Shown here piece by piece: positions 39,467 to 48,262 of a stretch of 49,888 bases of DNA (positions within the stretch are counted from its first letter, which is position 1; the number at the start of each line of letters is the position of its first letter). The stretch covers positions 1 to 49,888 of the forward strand of contig NZ_BCTO01000069.1 of the NCBI RefSeq assembly GCF_001571325.1, read 5' to 3'. Under the pieces are notes generated by a model, which saw only the letters and a list, made by a program, of their open reading frames with translations, ran no database searches and was not told the origin of the DNA. The position numbers and the translations under genes are program-made. This DNA is from Delftia tsuruhatensis NBRC 16741 (lineage in GTDB: Bacteria > Pseudomonadota > Gammaproteobacteria > Burkholderiales > Burkholderiaceae_C).

Positions 39467-40546
39467 ATGAGCGTGGAGTGCTTTGTTACGGGAGGGACCG
39501 GCTTCATCGGCCAGCATCTGGTGTCATGCCTGAGCGCAAAAGGTCACACGATTCGGGTGCTGATGCGTCGCCCGGAGCGCCTGGCGCAACTGCGGGAGCA
39601 GGTCGACAATCTGGGAGGTGTCGCAAACCGTGTCTTTGCCGTGGCTGGCGATCTGGAGCAGGAGAGCCTCGGCTTGAGTCTTTCCGATCGAGAGGCTTTG
39701 CGGCAGGCCGAAGTTGTGTTCCACCTGGGCGCCCACTTCGCGTGGGGCCTTTCAATGGAGCATTCGCGTGCTGTGAATGTGGAAGGTGCAAAGCGCGTGG
39801 CGTTGTTGGCAGCGCAGCAAGATAGCCGGCTGGTGATGATCGGCGGCTATATGCTGAAGAACAATGAACATCTGCAGCGCATCGGAATTGATCCCGGCCA
39901 TCCGGAAAGGACTCATTGGCCTGCCGTCTATCGGCGTGTCGGCGCTTACGAGGGGAGCAAACTGGAGGCGCATTTCGCGACCCTGGAGTTCATGGCTGCC
40001 AAGGGAGGGAAAATGACCGTCGTGCACCCCGCAACGGTCTGTGGTCATAGCCGCACGGGACATATACCTTGCAGCCAGCCACTGGTGGATCTGATACGCA
40101 ATCTAACGCAGGGAAAACTGGCTGCAGTGCCCGGTAGCGCAGAGCACTGGTTGCCATTGGTCACTGTGGATTATCTGGTCGAGCTGGTTTCGGCTTGCGC
40201 TTTTGATCCTTCCATGGTCGGTCAGGAGCTCCTGGCGCTTGACGACCAAAGTCCCAACTTGCGAGAACTCCTGGCAGAGGTGGCACAACCCCTTGGAATA
40301 AAGTCCCCAAGGCATCATATTTCGCTCCGATTGCTGAAATGGCTTTTGAGCATTCCTCCGGTCGCACGGTTTTTGAATACGGATGCCGAAGCCCTGGACT
40401 TCATCCAGACTACGCGTTTTGACACAGCGGCGGTCGAGCAATTCGCCAAAAGGCACGGAATATCAAAGCCGGATATGCGTCAATCGTTACGGAATACTGC
40501 AATGTTCGTCAACTCATATTGCATGCCCAATGAAAGAGTCCACTGA
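39467..40546 (+). CDS. NAD-dependent epimerase/dehydratase (extended SDR)
   Basis: A 359-residue extended SDR. The cofactor motif is TGGTGFIGQHLV; EVVFHLGAHFAW, the catalytic YxxxK in AYEGSKLEAH, and VVHPATVCGHSRTGHIP follow. AAGGAG precedes the ATG. Its GC content and codon use are visibly lower than those of the surrounding genes, as for the divergent MerR gene, suggesting that this pair was acquired together. A substrate such as a hydroxy-ketone, aldehyde or nucleotide sugar cannot be chosen; MerR control hints at a reactive carbonyl. Confidence 0.88.
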   Translation: MSVECFVTGGTGFIGQHLVSCLSAKGHTIRVLMRRPERLAQLREQVDNLGGVANRVFAVAGDLEQESLGLSLSDREALRQAEVVFHLGAHFAWGLSMEHSRAVNVEGAKRVALLAAQQDSRLVMIGGYMLKNNEHLQRIGIDPGHPERTHWPAVYRRVGAYEGSKLEAHFATLEFMAAKGGKMTVVHPATVCGHSRTGHIPCSQPLVDLIRNLTQGKLAAVPGSAEHWLPLVTVDYLVELVSACAFDPSMVGQELLALDDQSPNLRELLAEVAQPLGIKSPRHHISLRLLKWLLSIPPVARFLNTDAEALDFIQTTRFDTAAVEQFAKRHGISKPDMRQSLRNTAMFVNSYCMPNERVH

Positions 40547-40707
40547 CGTGTATTTTGCCGGGATGAATACTGAGAAACTATCAAGATGCATTGCACCTAT
40601 GCAGGCACAGCCAAGAGCAGCCCTCCACTGCGCCCGTGGCACTCCATAATTGTCCTTTTCAGGTGTCGAGGCCGGCGCCGAGCATCCGTTTCGAGGAATC
40701 CGCTTCA

Positions 40708-41604
40708 GTGAATCAACAAGTCCATACAAGAATCGCTGTCCTGGGGCCCGGTGCGATCGGGACCACCGTCGCTGCTGCGTTGCACGAAGTCGGCCGCACG
40801 CCCATGCTTTGCGGCCGTACGCCGCGTGACAGCCTGGTGCTGCAAGGTAGCGGTGTTCGCATCGTTGTTCCCGGGCCGGTGAGAACGGATCCAGCACAGA
40901 TTGCACGCCCGGTGGACCTCGTTTTTCTCGCGGTCAAAGCGACTCAGACCGCTGCCACTGCGCAATGGCTTGCGGCGTTGAGCGGCCCGCAAACCGTCGT
41001 GTGTGTCTTGCAAAACGGGGTCGAGCAGTTGGAGAGTGTCACTGCGCTGTGCCCTCAGGGGCGAGTCGTTCCTGCAGTCGTGTGGTTCCCTGCGCAGGCG
41101 CAATCCGATGGGTCGGTGCTCCTGCGCAGCGATGCTCGGATCAGCCTGCCTGACGAAGCGGCCTCCCTCGTGGTTGCGCAGGCACTGCAAGGCTCCCGGT
41201 GCCTGGTAGACCTGGTTTCGAATTTCAGATCTCTGGCCTGGCAAAAGCTGCTGCAGAACGCGGCGGCCGGGCTCATGGCGCTCACGCATCGCCGCTCGGG
41301 CATGTACGGCCGGCACGACATCTCCAAGCTCACACTGGACTATCTGCAGGAGTGCCTGGCCGTGGCACGCGCCGAAGGTGCTGAACTGGGCGATGAGGTC
41401 CCGCAGGCGATCCTCGACAAGTTCCAGGCATCCCCTGCCGACCTGGGCACGTCCATACTGGCGGATCGCGAAGCAGGCCGCCCGCTCGAATGGGATATCC
41501 GCAACGGCGTTATCGCGCGCCGCGGCCGGGCGCGCGGGGTTCCGACCCCGATCGGTGATGTCTTGGTGCCGCTTCTTGCTGCCGCGAGCGACGGCCCCGG
41601 CTGA
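40708..41604 (+). CDS. 2-dehydropantoate 2-reductase (PanE/ApbA)-family oxidoreductase
   Basis: A 298-residue reductase. The Rossmann motif is RIAVLGPGAIGTTVAAAL, followed by DLVFLAVKATQ, VVCVLQNGVEQLE, the catalytic lysine in RSLAWQKLLQNAA, and the C-terminal helical half with ADREAGRPLEWDIRNGVI. The start is GTG at 40708 with GAGGA 9 bases upstream; the frame extends to a TTG at 40591 with non-protein-like residues. It may make pantoate for CoA synthesis or reduce another 2-keto acid; paralogues beside SDR genes are common. Confidence 0.88.
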   Translation: MNQQVHTRIAVLGPGAIGTTVAAALHEVGRTPMLCGRTPRDSLVLQGSGVRIVVPGPVRTDPAQIARPVDLVFLAVKATQTAATAQWLAALSGPQTVVCVLQNGVEQLESVTALCPQGRVVPAVVWFPAQAQSDGSVLLRSDARISLPDEAASLVVAQALQGSRCLVDLVSNFRSLAWQKLLQNAAAGLMALTHRRSGMYGRHDISKLTLDYLQECLAVARAEGAELGDEVPQAILDKFQASPADLGTSILADREAGRPLEWDIRNGVIARRGRARGVPTPIGDVLVPLLAAASDGPG

Positions 41605-41624
41605 TCACCCATGCCTTAACGATA

Positions 41625-41644
41625 AGGCCTGTGATCACAGGCCT
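41625..41644. repeat. Perfect 20-bp palindrome
   Basis: AGGCCTGTGATCACAGGCCT, 21 bases after the PanE-like stop. As RNA it folds into an 8-bp stem with a GATC loop but has no T-tract. The core TGTGATCACA is also a plausible protein-binding dyad. Confidence 0.5.
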
Positions 41645-41854
41645 GCCATCCGCATTCAGCCTGAAGCTGTTGGCAGCACCCCCCAATCCCAACCCTGCCG
41701 GCCGATTTTTCCGAAGCCGGGGACAATACCGGGTTCGCGGGTTCTTCCCGCTCGACCTGGGTCGAGGACGGGAATCGCTTGCGGAAGGAAGCTGCACTGG
41801 CGTTGAACCCGGACGCAGAAAACCCCAAGATCGGACGGCGGCGAGACCGCCGAG

Positions 41855-43480
41855 ATGGCGCAGGTGCATGTGACGAAGAGGGATTGGTGGACAAGGGCCT
41901 GCCGCAGCCGCAGCGGTCGGCCCGTCAAACGCGATACCCGCCTGGTGGGCTGGCTGCTGGCCGTGGTGTTCGTGTCGGTGTCGGCGGCCACGGTGTGGCA
42001 GTTGGTGGCTGCACGCCAGCGCACGCTGGCCGAGGTGGATACCGTCAACCGCAATCTGGCGCAGACGCTGAATACCTATTCCGAAGGCGTGATCACCCAA
42101 AGCTCCATGCTGCTGCTGGGCATTGCCGAAAGGCTGGAGCTGGATGGCGCCGGTGCCGCGCACCTGGAGCGCGTGCTGCATCTGGTCAACCGCCAGGAGC
42201 AGCTGCTGAACCAGCTCAACGAGCTGCTGGTCGTGGACGCGCAGGGGCGCTGGCTGATGTCGTCCAAGGGGACGTTTCCCCCAGGAACGCAAAGCGCGGA
42301 CCGCGACTTCTTCACGCACCACCGCGACGACCCGTCGTCAGGCATCTACATCGGGCCGCCGATCCGCAGCCGCTCCACAAGCGAATGGGTGATCACCATC
42401 AGCCGGCGCTATACCGACAGCGAGGGCCAGTTTGCCGGCGTGGTCGTGGTGACGCTGGGTGTGGAAAATTTCCTGCGGCTGTTCGGCAAGATCGACATCG
42501 GCGAGCAGGGCGCCATTTCACTGAGCACGCCGGGCGGGCAACTGCTGGTGCGCCACCCCTTCCGTGAGCAGGACCTGGGCCGGGACTTCTCGCAGTCGCC
42601 CAATTTCCTGCGCCACTATGCGGGGGCGATGTCGGGCACGGCGTCGTTCCGCTCGGGCCTGGATGGCACGGAAAGAATCTATGCCTTCCTGCGCAGCGAG
42701 CGCTATCCGCTGGTGACCACGGTGGCCCTGGGCCGCGACGAGGCGCTCAGTTCCTGGCAGCGCCAGGCGCAGCTGACGCTGGCCGTGGTGCTGGGGCTGT
42801 TTCTGGCGATTGCGCTGATCGGCTGGCGGCTGACGGCGGCGATGCGGCTGCGCTCGCGTGCCGAATGCTCCCTGGTCAGCGCGCGCGAGGAATTGCTGCA
42901 GGCCAACCGCCGGCTGGAGGTGCTGGCCGCCCAGGACCAGCTCACGGGCCTGGCCAACCGGCGCCGCTTCGACGAGGTGCTGGAGCGCGAGGCACGGCGC
43001 GCCGTGCGCGAGGGCACGCCGCTGTCGCTGCTGCTGATCGATCTGGACCATTTCAAGGGCTACAACGACGCCTACGGCCATGTGGCAGGCGATGCCTGCC
43101 TGCAGACAGTGTGTCGCGCCCTGGCCCAGGCCGTGCAGCGGCCCGGCGACATGGCGGCGCGCTACGGCGGGGAGGAGCTGGCCGTGGTGCTTCCCAATAC
43201 GGACCAGGCCGGCGGGCTGCAGGTGGCCGAGCGGCTGCGTGCGCGCATCGAGGGCCTGGGCCTGGAGCACCGCAGCAGCCGCTTCGGCCATGTGACGGCC
43301 AGCATCGGCGTGGCGACAGCGCAGTGCGGTGAGGCTGGCGCGACACAAGGCGCTACACAAAGTGCTACACAAGGCACTACCCACGGCTCCACCCAAGGTG
43401 CCGCCGTGGCGCTGGTGGAAGCGGCCGACCGTGCGCTGTACCGCGCCAAGGCCGCAGGGCGCAACTGCGTGCAGGGCTGA
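41855..43480 (+). CDS. dCache-GGDEF diguanylate cyclase with Thr/Gln repeat insert
   Basis: A 541-residue sensor. TM1 is at about 30-50, a periplasmic Cache-type domain about 55-310 (DRDFFTHHRDDPSSGIYIGPPIRSRSTSEWVITISRR), TM2 about 311-332, then GGDEF. The active loop is RYGGEEL, and an intact I-site RPGD lies five residues before it, predicting product-inhibited c-di-GMP synthesis. Between ASIGVATAQCGE and ALVEAADRALYRAKA five tandem four-residue units of (A/T/S)-T-(Q/H)-(G/S) expand a loop of the catalytic domain. The ATG at 41855 is the first with coding character; the hydrophilic ~25-residue N-terminus is Arg-rich. Confidence 0.9.
   Translation: MAQVHVTKRDWWTRACRSRSGRPVKRDTRLVGWLLAVVFVSVSAATVWQLVAARQRTLAEVDTVNRNLAQTLNTYSEGVITQSSMLLLGIAERLELDGAGAAHLERVLHLVNRQEQLLNQLNELLVVDAQGRWLMSSKGTFPPGTQSADRDFFTHHRDDPSSGIYIGPPIRSRSTSEWVITISRRYTDSEGQFAGVVVVTLGVENFLRLFGKIDIGEQGAISLSTPGGQLLVRHPFREQDLGRDFSQSPNFLRHYAGAMSGTASFRSGLDGTERIYAFLRSERYPLVTTVALGRDEALSSWQRQAQLTLAVVLGLFLAIALIGWRLTAAMRLRSRAECSLVSAREELLQANRRLEVLAAQDQLTGLANRRRFDEVLEREARRAVREGTPLSLLLIDLDHFKGYNDAYGHVAGDACLQTVCRALAQAVQRPGDMAARYGGEELAVVLPNTDQAGGLQVAERLRARIEGLGLEHRSSRFGHVTASIGVATAQCGEAGATQGATQSATQGTTHGSTQGAAVALVEAADRALYRAKAAGRNCVQG
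43340..43399 (+). repeat. Five tandem 12-bp units inside the GGDEF gene
   Basis: Units related to GCTACACAAGGC repeat five times and encode ATQG, ATQS, ATQG, TTHG and STQG. The frame is kept, so copy-number change would alter only loop length. Confidence 0.75.
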
Positions 43481-43502
43481 ATGGGGGTGGGTCTGCGTGC
43501 GC

Positions 43503-43991
43503 TCAGTCCGTGGGCGAGCGGTGGGCCACCACCTGCTGCTTGAGGTCGCCCAGCGCCTGGTACAGGTCGTTGCGGCTGGCCTGCGGCATGTCGCCGAACA
43601 TGCCCATGACCCAGGATTCATGCGCCTTGGCCATGCGCGCAAAGGTCTTGCGACCCAGCGGGGTGAGGTGCAGCACGGAGCTGCGCCGGTCGGACTCCAC
43701 CTTGGTGCGCACCACCAGGCCCTCTTTCTCCAACTGGTCGGTGATGCCGGTGATGTTGCCGTTGGTCACCATCATGTGGCGCGACAGCTCGCCCATCTTC
43801 ATACCCTCGGGCGCGCGCTGCAGCTGGGCCATGAGGTCGAAGCGGGGCAGGGTGGTGTCGAATTCGCTGCGCAGGCGGTTGCGGATCTCGCCTTCGATGA
43901 GGTTGCAGCAGGTGAGCATGCGCAGCCACAGGCGCAGCGCATGGTGGTCGTCGGGCGCGGCGCGCGACTCCAGGTCGGGAGCGTGGGTCAT
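43503..43991 (-). CDS. MarR-family transcriptional regulator
   Basis: A 162-residue regulator: MGELSRHMMVTNGNITGITDQLEKEGLVVR is the recognition region and ESDRRSSVLHLTPLGRKTF the wing with the DRR signature. It overlaps the hydrolase by 4 bases, so they are one transcript. It probably represses that transcript and perhaps the divergent Liv operon. Relatives next to aromatic-acid genes respond to phenolic ligands. Confidence 0.92.
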   Translation of the reverse strand: MTHAPDLESRAAPDDHHALRLWLRMLTCCNLIEGEIRNRLRSEFDTTLPRFDLMAQLQRAPEGMKMGELSRHMMVTNGNITGITDQLEKEGLVVRTKVESDRRSSVLHLTPLGRKTFARMAKAHESWVMGMFGDMPQASRNDLYQALGDLKQQVVAHRSPTD

Positions 43992-44893
43992 GGCTGGTTC
44001 TGCGGTGTGGGGGCGCTCAAGCCCATCTGCGCGAGGATGGCGCGCGTCAGCGGGCTGGCCGGGTCGTTCAGGGTGAGCACGATGTCGAAATGGTTGGTGC
44101 CGGGCATGGCCACGTACTGGCCTGACGATGGACCGGGGCCACGGCGCTGGTTCCAGGCGGCCAGGTAGTCGTCGCTCTGGCGCTTGAATTCATCGGTCTC
44201 GCTCTCGCCGTAGCTGACGATGAGCGGGCAGGCCGCGCCGTGCGGCAGGAGGGCGGGGCTGTTGCGAATGGCGTCCTGCTCGCTCAGGCGCATCCATTCG
44301 TTGATGTGGGTGTGCACCAGCGGGCGCAGGTCGAACAGGCCCGACAGCGGTGCGGCGCCGCGCACCACGTCCTCGGGCACGCCGTAGTCCGCATGCCAGC
44401 CGCCGGCCAGCAGCATGCCCGCCAGGTGGCCGCCGGCCGAGCTGCCGCAGACATGGATGCGGCCCGGGTCGCCGCCGTAGCGGGCGATGTGCGCATGCGC
44501 CCAGGCCAGGGCGCGGCGTGTCTGGTCCACGATGCGGTCCAGCGTGACGGCGGGCGCCAGCGAATAGTTCAGGGCCACCACCACGGCGCCGGCGCGCGTG
44601 AAGGTGGGCGCCATGCTGCTGGAGTCGTCCTTGGACAGCAGCCGCCAGTACCCGCCATGGATGAAGAAGAGAACGGGGGCGCCTGCCGCCTCGGCTGCTG
44701 CCGGGAAAATGTCCAGCAGCTCGTCGGCATGCTCGCCATAGGCCACGTTCAGCGCGCAGGGCAGGCTCTGGCGCGCGGCCCGGCTGTCGTCGGCATAGGC
44801 CTTGATGATGGGGGTGATGTCGGTTACCGTCGCGCGGGCGTTGTACTGGACATCGAGTCCGGCGCGGTCGTAGTGACGGTAGAGTGCGGGCAT
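43988..44893 (-). CDS. Alpha/beta hydrolase, arylformamidase/HSL-like
   Basis: A 301-residue hydrolase. The oxyanion-hole motif is FFIHGGYWRLLSKDD, the nucleophile Ser lies in VCGSSAGGHLAGML, and His in GTNHFDIVL; the acid is probably in SYGESETDEF. The opening MPALYRHYDRAGLDVQYNAR is common to arylformamidase-like (KynB-type) carboxyl-amide hydrolases. The frame is open to a TTG at 44941; the ATG at 44893 matches the family N-terminus. Co-transcribed with MarR and divergent from the Liv transporter, suggesting hydrolysis of an imported amide or ester. Confidence 0.88.
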   Translation of the reverse strand: MPALYRHYDRAGLDVQYNARATVTDITPIIKAYADDSRAARQSLPCALNVAYGEHADELLDIFPAAAEAAGAPVLFFIHGGYWRLLSKDDSSSMAPTFTRAGAVVVALNYSLAPAVTLDRIVDQTRRALAWAHAHIARYGGDPGRIHVCGSSAGGHLAGMLLAGGWHADYGVPEDVVRGAAPLSGLFDLRPLVHTHINEWMRLSEQDAIRNSPALLPHGAACPLIVSYGESETDEFKRQSDDYLAAWNQRRGPGPSSGQYVAMPGTNHFDIVLTLNDPASPLTRAILAQMGLSAPTPQNQP

Positions 44894-44950
44894 TGGAACG
44901 GAGATGGCGCGAAATGGTTTGTATGGCAGGTATTGGTACAAGTCCCAGAC

Positions 44951-44980
44951 TTGTTCTGCAAAATACTTTAAACCTAAACT
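44951..44980 (+). promoter_or_regulatory. Candidate Liv-operon promoter and AT-rich dyad
   Basis: TTGTTC (44951-44956) and TAAACT (44975-44980) at 18-bp spacing could be -35/-10. The overlapping ACTTTA-AACC-TAAACT (44965-44980) is an imperfect dyad in the only AT-rich patch of the divergent region and is a candidate MarR site. Confidence 0.4.
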
Positions 44981-45090
44981 AAGACCCGCGCCAACCGTTC
45001 CAGCCCTTACAGAGTTTCCCGTCCAGCGTGACGGAAGACTGCCTCACCACCGATTGTCATCCGCGCGGCCCGCGCAAGGAGCACAGCAGC

Positions 45091-46266
45091 ATGCGTTTCC
45101 TCACCCCCTTCCTGGCCGCAGCGGCCCTGGCCCCTGCCTTTGTTCCCGCGCTCGCGCAGGCGGACACCATCAAGGTCGGTATCGCCAACGATATTTCCGG
45201 GCCGTTTGCCGCGCTGGGCGCCGAGGCGCGTGACGGCTTCAACCTCGCCATCAAGCAGCTGGGCGGCAAGCTGGGCGGCCAGCCGGCCGAGTTCCTGCAG
45301 ACCGACATGGGCGGCAACCCCGACCAGGCGCGCCAGCTGGTCACGCGCTACATACAGCGCGACAAGGTGGATTTCTTCACCGGCCCCATCGGCTCCAACG
45401 TGGCCCTGGCCGTGGGCCCGGCGCTGTTCGGCGCCAAGGTGCCCTACCTGTCCAACAATCCCGGCCCCAGCCAGTTCGCGGGCGCGCAGTGCAATGCGTT
45501 CTGGTTCGGCACGTCCTACCAGAACGATGCCTTCCACGAGGCAGCCGGCAAGCTGGCCGCCGACCGTGGCTTCAAGAAGATGTTCATCATGGCGCCCGAC
45601 TATCCGGCCGGCAAGGATGCGCTGGTCGGCTTCAAGCGCGGCTACAAGACCGCGCCCGGCGAAGAGGTCTACACCAAGCTGGGCCAGATCGACTATGCGG
45701 CCGAGCTGGCCCAGATCCGCGCGGCCAAGCCCGATGCGGTCTACATCTTCCTGCCGGGCGGCATGGGCATCAACTTCGTCAAGCAGTTCGTGTCCACGGG
45801 CCTGTCGCAAAGCGTCAAGCTGATCGGCCCGGGCTTCTCGGCCGACGAGGACGTGATCCAGGCCGTGGGCGAGCCCATGCTGGGCATGGTCAACACCGCG
45901 CAATGGGCGCATGACCTGGACGTGCCGCAGAACAAGGCCTTCGTCGAGGCCTTCCGCAAGGAGTACAAGGGCCGCAACCCCTCGGTCTACGCGGCCCAGG
46001 CGTATGACGTGATCATGGCCATGGATGCGGCGGTCAAGCAGGCCGGCGGCAAGGCCTCGGACCGCCAGGCCATCGTCAAGGCGCTGGAGAAGGCCGACTA
46101 CGCCTCGGTGCGCGGCCCCTTCACGTACGGCAAGAACCACTACCCCATCCAGGCCTACTACCAGCGCGTGATCGAGAAGGATGGCAGCGGCCGCATCACC
46201 AACAAGCTGGTGGGCAAGGTGTTCGACAAGTACCAGGACGTCTACGTCAACGAGTGCAAGATGTGA
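45091..46266 (+). CDS. Liv-type (HAAT) ABC transporter solute-binding protein
   Basis: A 391-residue periplasmic binding protein of the leucine/isoleucine/valine and aromatic-acid class. The signal peptide is MRFLTPFLAAAALAPAFVPALAQA; the mature start DTIKVGIANDISGPFAALGAEARDGFNLAIKQLGGKLGG is typical, and YIQRDKVDFFTGPIGSNVALAVGPALFGAKVPYLS follows. AAGGAGC precedes the ATG at 45091. Ligands of this class include branched amino acids, benzoate-like acids and urea; none can be chosen. It is divergent from the MarR-hydrolase pair. Confidence 0.94.
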   Translation: MRFLTPFLAAAALAPAFVPALAQADTIKVGIANDISGPFAALGAEARDGFNLAIKQLGGKLGGQPAEFLQTDMGGNPDQARQLVTRYIQRDKVDFFTGPIGSNVALAVGPALFGAKVPYLSNNPGPSQFAGAQCNAFWFGTSYQNDAFHEAAGKLAADRGFKKMFIMAPDYPAGKDALVGFKRGYKTAPGEEVYTKLGQIDYAAELAQIRAAKPDAVYIFLPGGMGINFVKQFVSTGLSQSVKLIGPGFSADEDVIQAVGEPMLGMVNTAQWAHDLDVPQNKAFVEAFRKEYKGRNPSVYAAQAYDVIMAMDAAVKQAGGKASDRQAIVKALEKADYASVRGPFTYGKNHYPIQAYYQRVIEKDGSGRITNKLVGKVFDKYQDVYVNECKM

Positions 46267-46273
46267 CCCCGCC

Positions 46274-46296
46274 GCCGCGCCCCCGTCGGGCGCGGC
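46274..46296 (+). terminator. Strong hairpin between binding-protein and permease genes
   Basis: GCCGCGCCC (46274-46282), loop CCGTC, GGGCGCGGC (46288-46296): a perfect 9-bp GC stem 8 bases after the stop, with only a weak T-rich tail. It probably causes partial termination or 3'-end protection, giving more binding protein than permease. Confidence 0.6.
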
Positions 46297-46376
46297 GTGC
46301 CTTGATCTTGATTTTCAAAGCCGGATGATTTGTTGACCGCGCGCGGGCCGATGCGCCCGCGGCAGGGGGCGTGTGG

Positions 46377-47297
46377 ATGACGTGGACGCTGCTCTTGGAG
46401 CAATTGCTCAATGGCCTGCAGTTCGGGCTGATGCTGTTTCTGATCGCGGCCGGGCTGACCCTGGTGTTCGGCATCATGGACATCATGAACCTGGCCCATG
46501 GCTCGCTGTACATGGCGGGCGCCTATGTGGCGGCAGAGACCCTGCAGCGCACGGGCTCGTTCACGGCGGCGGTTCTGGTGGCGGCCGTGGCCACGGGCGT
46601 GGCGGGCATGGTGCTGGAGCTGGTGCTGATACGGCGCCTTGCCGTGCGCGACCACCTGGCCCAGGTGCTGGGCAGCTATGCGGTCATCCTCATCGCCAAT
46701 GACCTGGTCAAGATGGTCTGGGGCCCGGCGCCGGTGATGCTCAACATGCCGGCTGCGCTGTCCGGGCCCGTGCAGCTGCTGCCCGATCTCATGTACCCGG
46801 CCTACCGGCTGATGATCATCGTCTTCGGCCTGGCCGCCGCGTTGGGCCTGTATTGGTTCGTGACGCGCACGCGCGCCGGCGTGCTGGTGCGGGCAGGCGC
46901 CTCCAACCGCCAGATGGCCACGCTGATGGGCGTGCGCGTGCCGCTGCTGTTCCTGGGCGTGTTCACGCTGGGCGCCATGCTGGCGGCGGTGGCGGGGGCG
47001 CTGCTGGGGCCCATCACTTCGGTGCAGGTGGGCATGGGCGAGGACATCCTGATCCTGGTGCTGGTGTGCATCGTCATCGGCGGCATAGGCTCCATACGCG
47101 GGGCCCTGGTGGGCGCCTTGCTGGTGGGCATGGTGGATACGGCGGGGCGGGCCTTCCTGCCCATGCTGCTGCGCCAGGTGTTCTCCCCGGCCGTGGCGTC
47201 CAGCGTGGGGCCCACGCTGGCGGCGATTTCCATCTACGTGCTGATGGCGGTGGTGCTGGTGTACCGTCCTTCCGGCCTTTTCCCTGCGCGAGGCTGA
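46377..47297 (+). CDS. livH: Branched-chain-type amino acid ABC transporter permease LivH
   Basis: A 306-residue inner-membrane permease: LLEQLLNGLQFGLMLFLIAAGLTLVFGIMDIMNLAHGSLYMAGAY at the N-terminus, and GLMGVRVPLLF-like and VCIVIGGIGSIRGALVGALLVGMVDT stretches in the second half. The ATG at 46377 is 8 bases after AGGGGG; a GTG at 46371 is too close. It is followed 2 bases later by livM. Confidence 0.94.
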   Translation: MTWTLLLEQLLNGLQFGLMLFLIAAGLTLVFGIMDIMNLAHGSLYMAGAYVAAETLQRTGSFTAAVLVAAVATGVAGMVLELVLIRRLAVRDHLAQVLGSYAVILIANDLVKMVWGPAPVMLNMPAALSGPVQLLPDLMYPAYRLMIIVFGLAAALGLYWFVTRTRAGVLVRAGASNRQMATLMGVRVPLLFLGVFTLGAMLAAVAGALLGPITSVQVGMGEDILILVLVCIVIGGIGSIRGALVGALLVGMVDTAGRAFLPMLLRQVFSPAVASSVGPTLAAISIYVLMAVVLVYRPSGLFPARG

Positions 47298-47299
47298 GC

Positions 47300-48262
47300 A
47301 TGGAACACAGCACATTGCAAGGCAGGTTCCAGGCCCGGTTCTTCTGGACCGTACTCGCGCTGCTGGCGCTGGCGGTGTTCCCGCTGGTGGCTCCGGCGCT
47401 GGGGCTGGACTTCTACATCTCCTTCGTGCGCCGGGTGCTGATCTACGCGCTGGCCGCCACCAGCCTGAACCTCATCCTGGGCTATGGCGGCATGGTGGCG
47501 CTGGGGCATGCGGCCTTCTTCGGTGCGGGGGCCTATGCGGTGGGCATCCTGGCCATGAACGGCGTGACCTCGGCCCTGGTCGCCTGGCCTGCCGCCGCGC
47601 TGCTGGCGGGGCTGCTGGCCGCCGCCACGGGCGCCGTGTCGCTGCGCACGCGCGGCGTGTACTTCATCATGATCACGCTGGCCTTTGCGCAGATGCTGTT
47701 CTATATCTTCATCTCGCTGCGCCAGTACGGCGGCGAGGACGGGCTGAACCTGCCCGGCCATTCCGTGCTGCCCGGGCTGGACCTGGGCCACGACGTTTCT
47801 TTCTACTACGTGGTGCTGGCGCTGTTCGCGGTGCTGATGGCCTTGTTCGGCCGGCTGGTGGATTCGCGCTTCGGCAAGGCGCTGCAGGGCGTGCGCGAGA
47901 ACGAGTCGCGCATGGAGTCGCTGGGCTACCCGGTCTACCGCCTGAAGCTCGTGGCCTTCGTTTTCAGCGGCGCGGTGGCTGGGCTGGCGGGCGCGCTGCT
48001 GGCCAACCACAACCTGTTCATCTCGCCCAGCCTCATGCACTGGACCCAGTCGGCCAACCTGCTGATCATGGTGCTGGTCGGTGGCGTGGGCCTGCGCTGG
48101 GGCGGCGTGGCCGGCGCCGTCGTCATGCTGACGCTGGAGGAAGTGCTTCGCATGTGGACCGAGTACTGGCACCTGCCGCTGGGCCTGCTGCTGCTGTGCG
48201 TGGTGTTCGGCGCGCCACGCGGCCTGACGGGCCTGTGGTCCGCACGCGGGAGGCAGGCATGA
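47300..48262 (+). CDS. livM: Branched-chain-type amino acid ABC transporter permease LivM
   Basis: A 320-residue permease: RRVLIYALAATSLNLILGYGGMVALGHAAFFGAGAYAVGIL and GVYFIMITLAFAQMLFYI are typical, with GKALQGVRENESRMESLGYPVYRLKLVAFVFSGAVAGLAGALLA before the ATPase contact. It starts 2 bases after livH stops and overlaps livG by 4 bases. Confidence 0.94.
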   Translation: MEHSTLQGRFQARFFWTVLALLALAVFPLVAPALGLDFYISFVRRVLIYALAATSLNLILGYGGMVALGHAAFFGAGAYAVGILAMNGVTSALVAWPAAALLAGLLAAATGAVSLRTRGVYFIMITLAFAQMLFYIFISLRQYGGEDGLNLPGHSVLPGLDLGHDVSFYYVVLALFAVLMALFGRLVDSRFGKALQGVRENESRMESLGYPVYRLKLVAFVFSGAVAGLAGALLANHNLFISPSLMHWTQSANLLIMVLVGGVGLRWGGVAGAVVMLTLEEVLRMWTEYWHLPLGLLLLCVVFGAPRGLTGLWSARGRQA

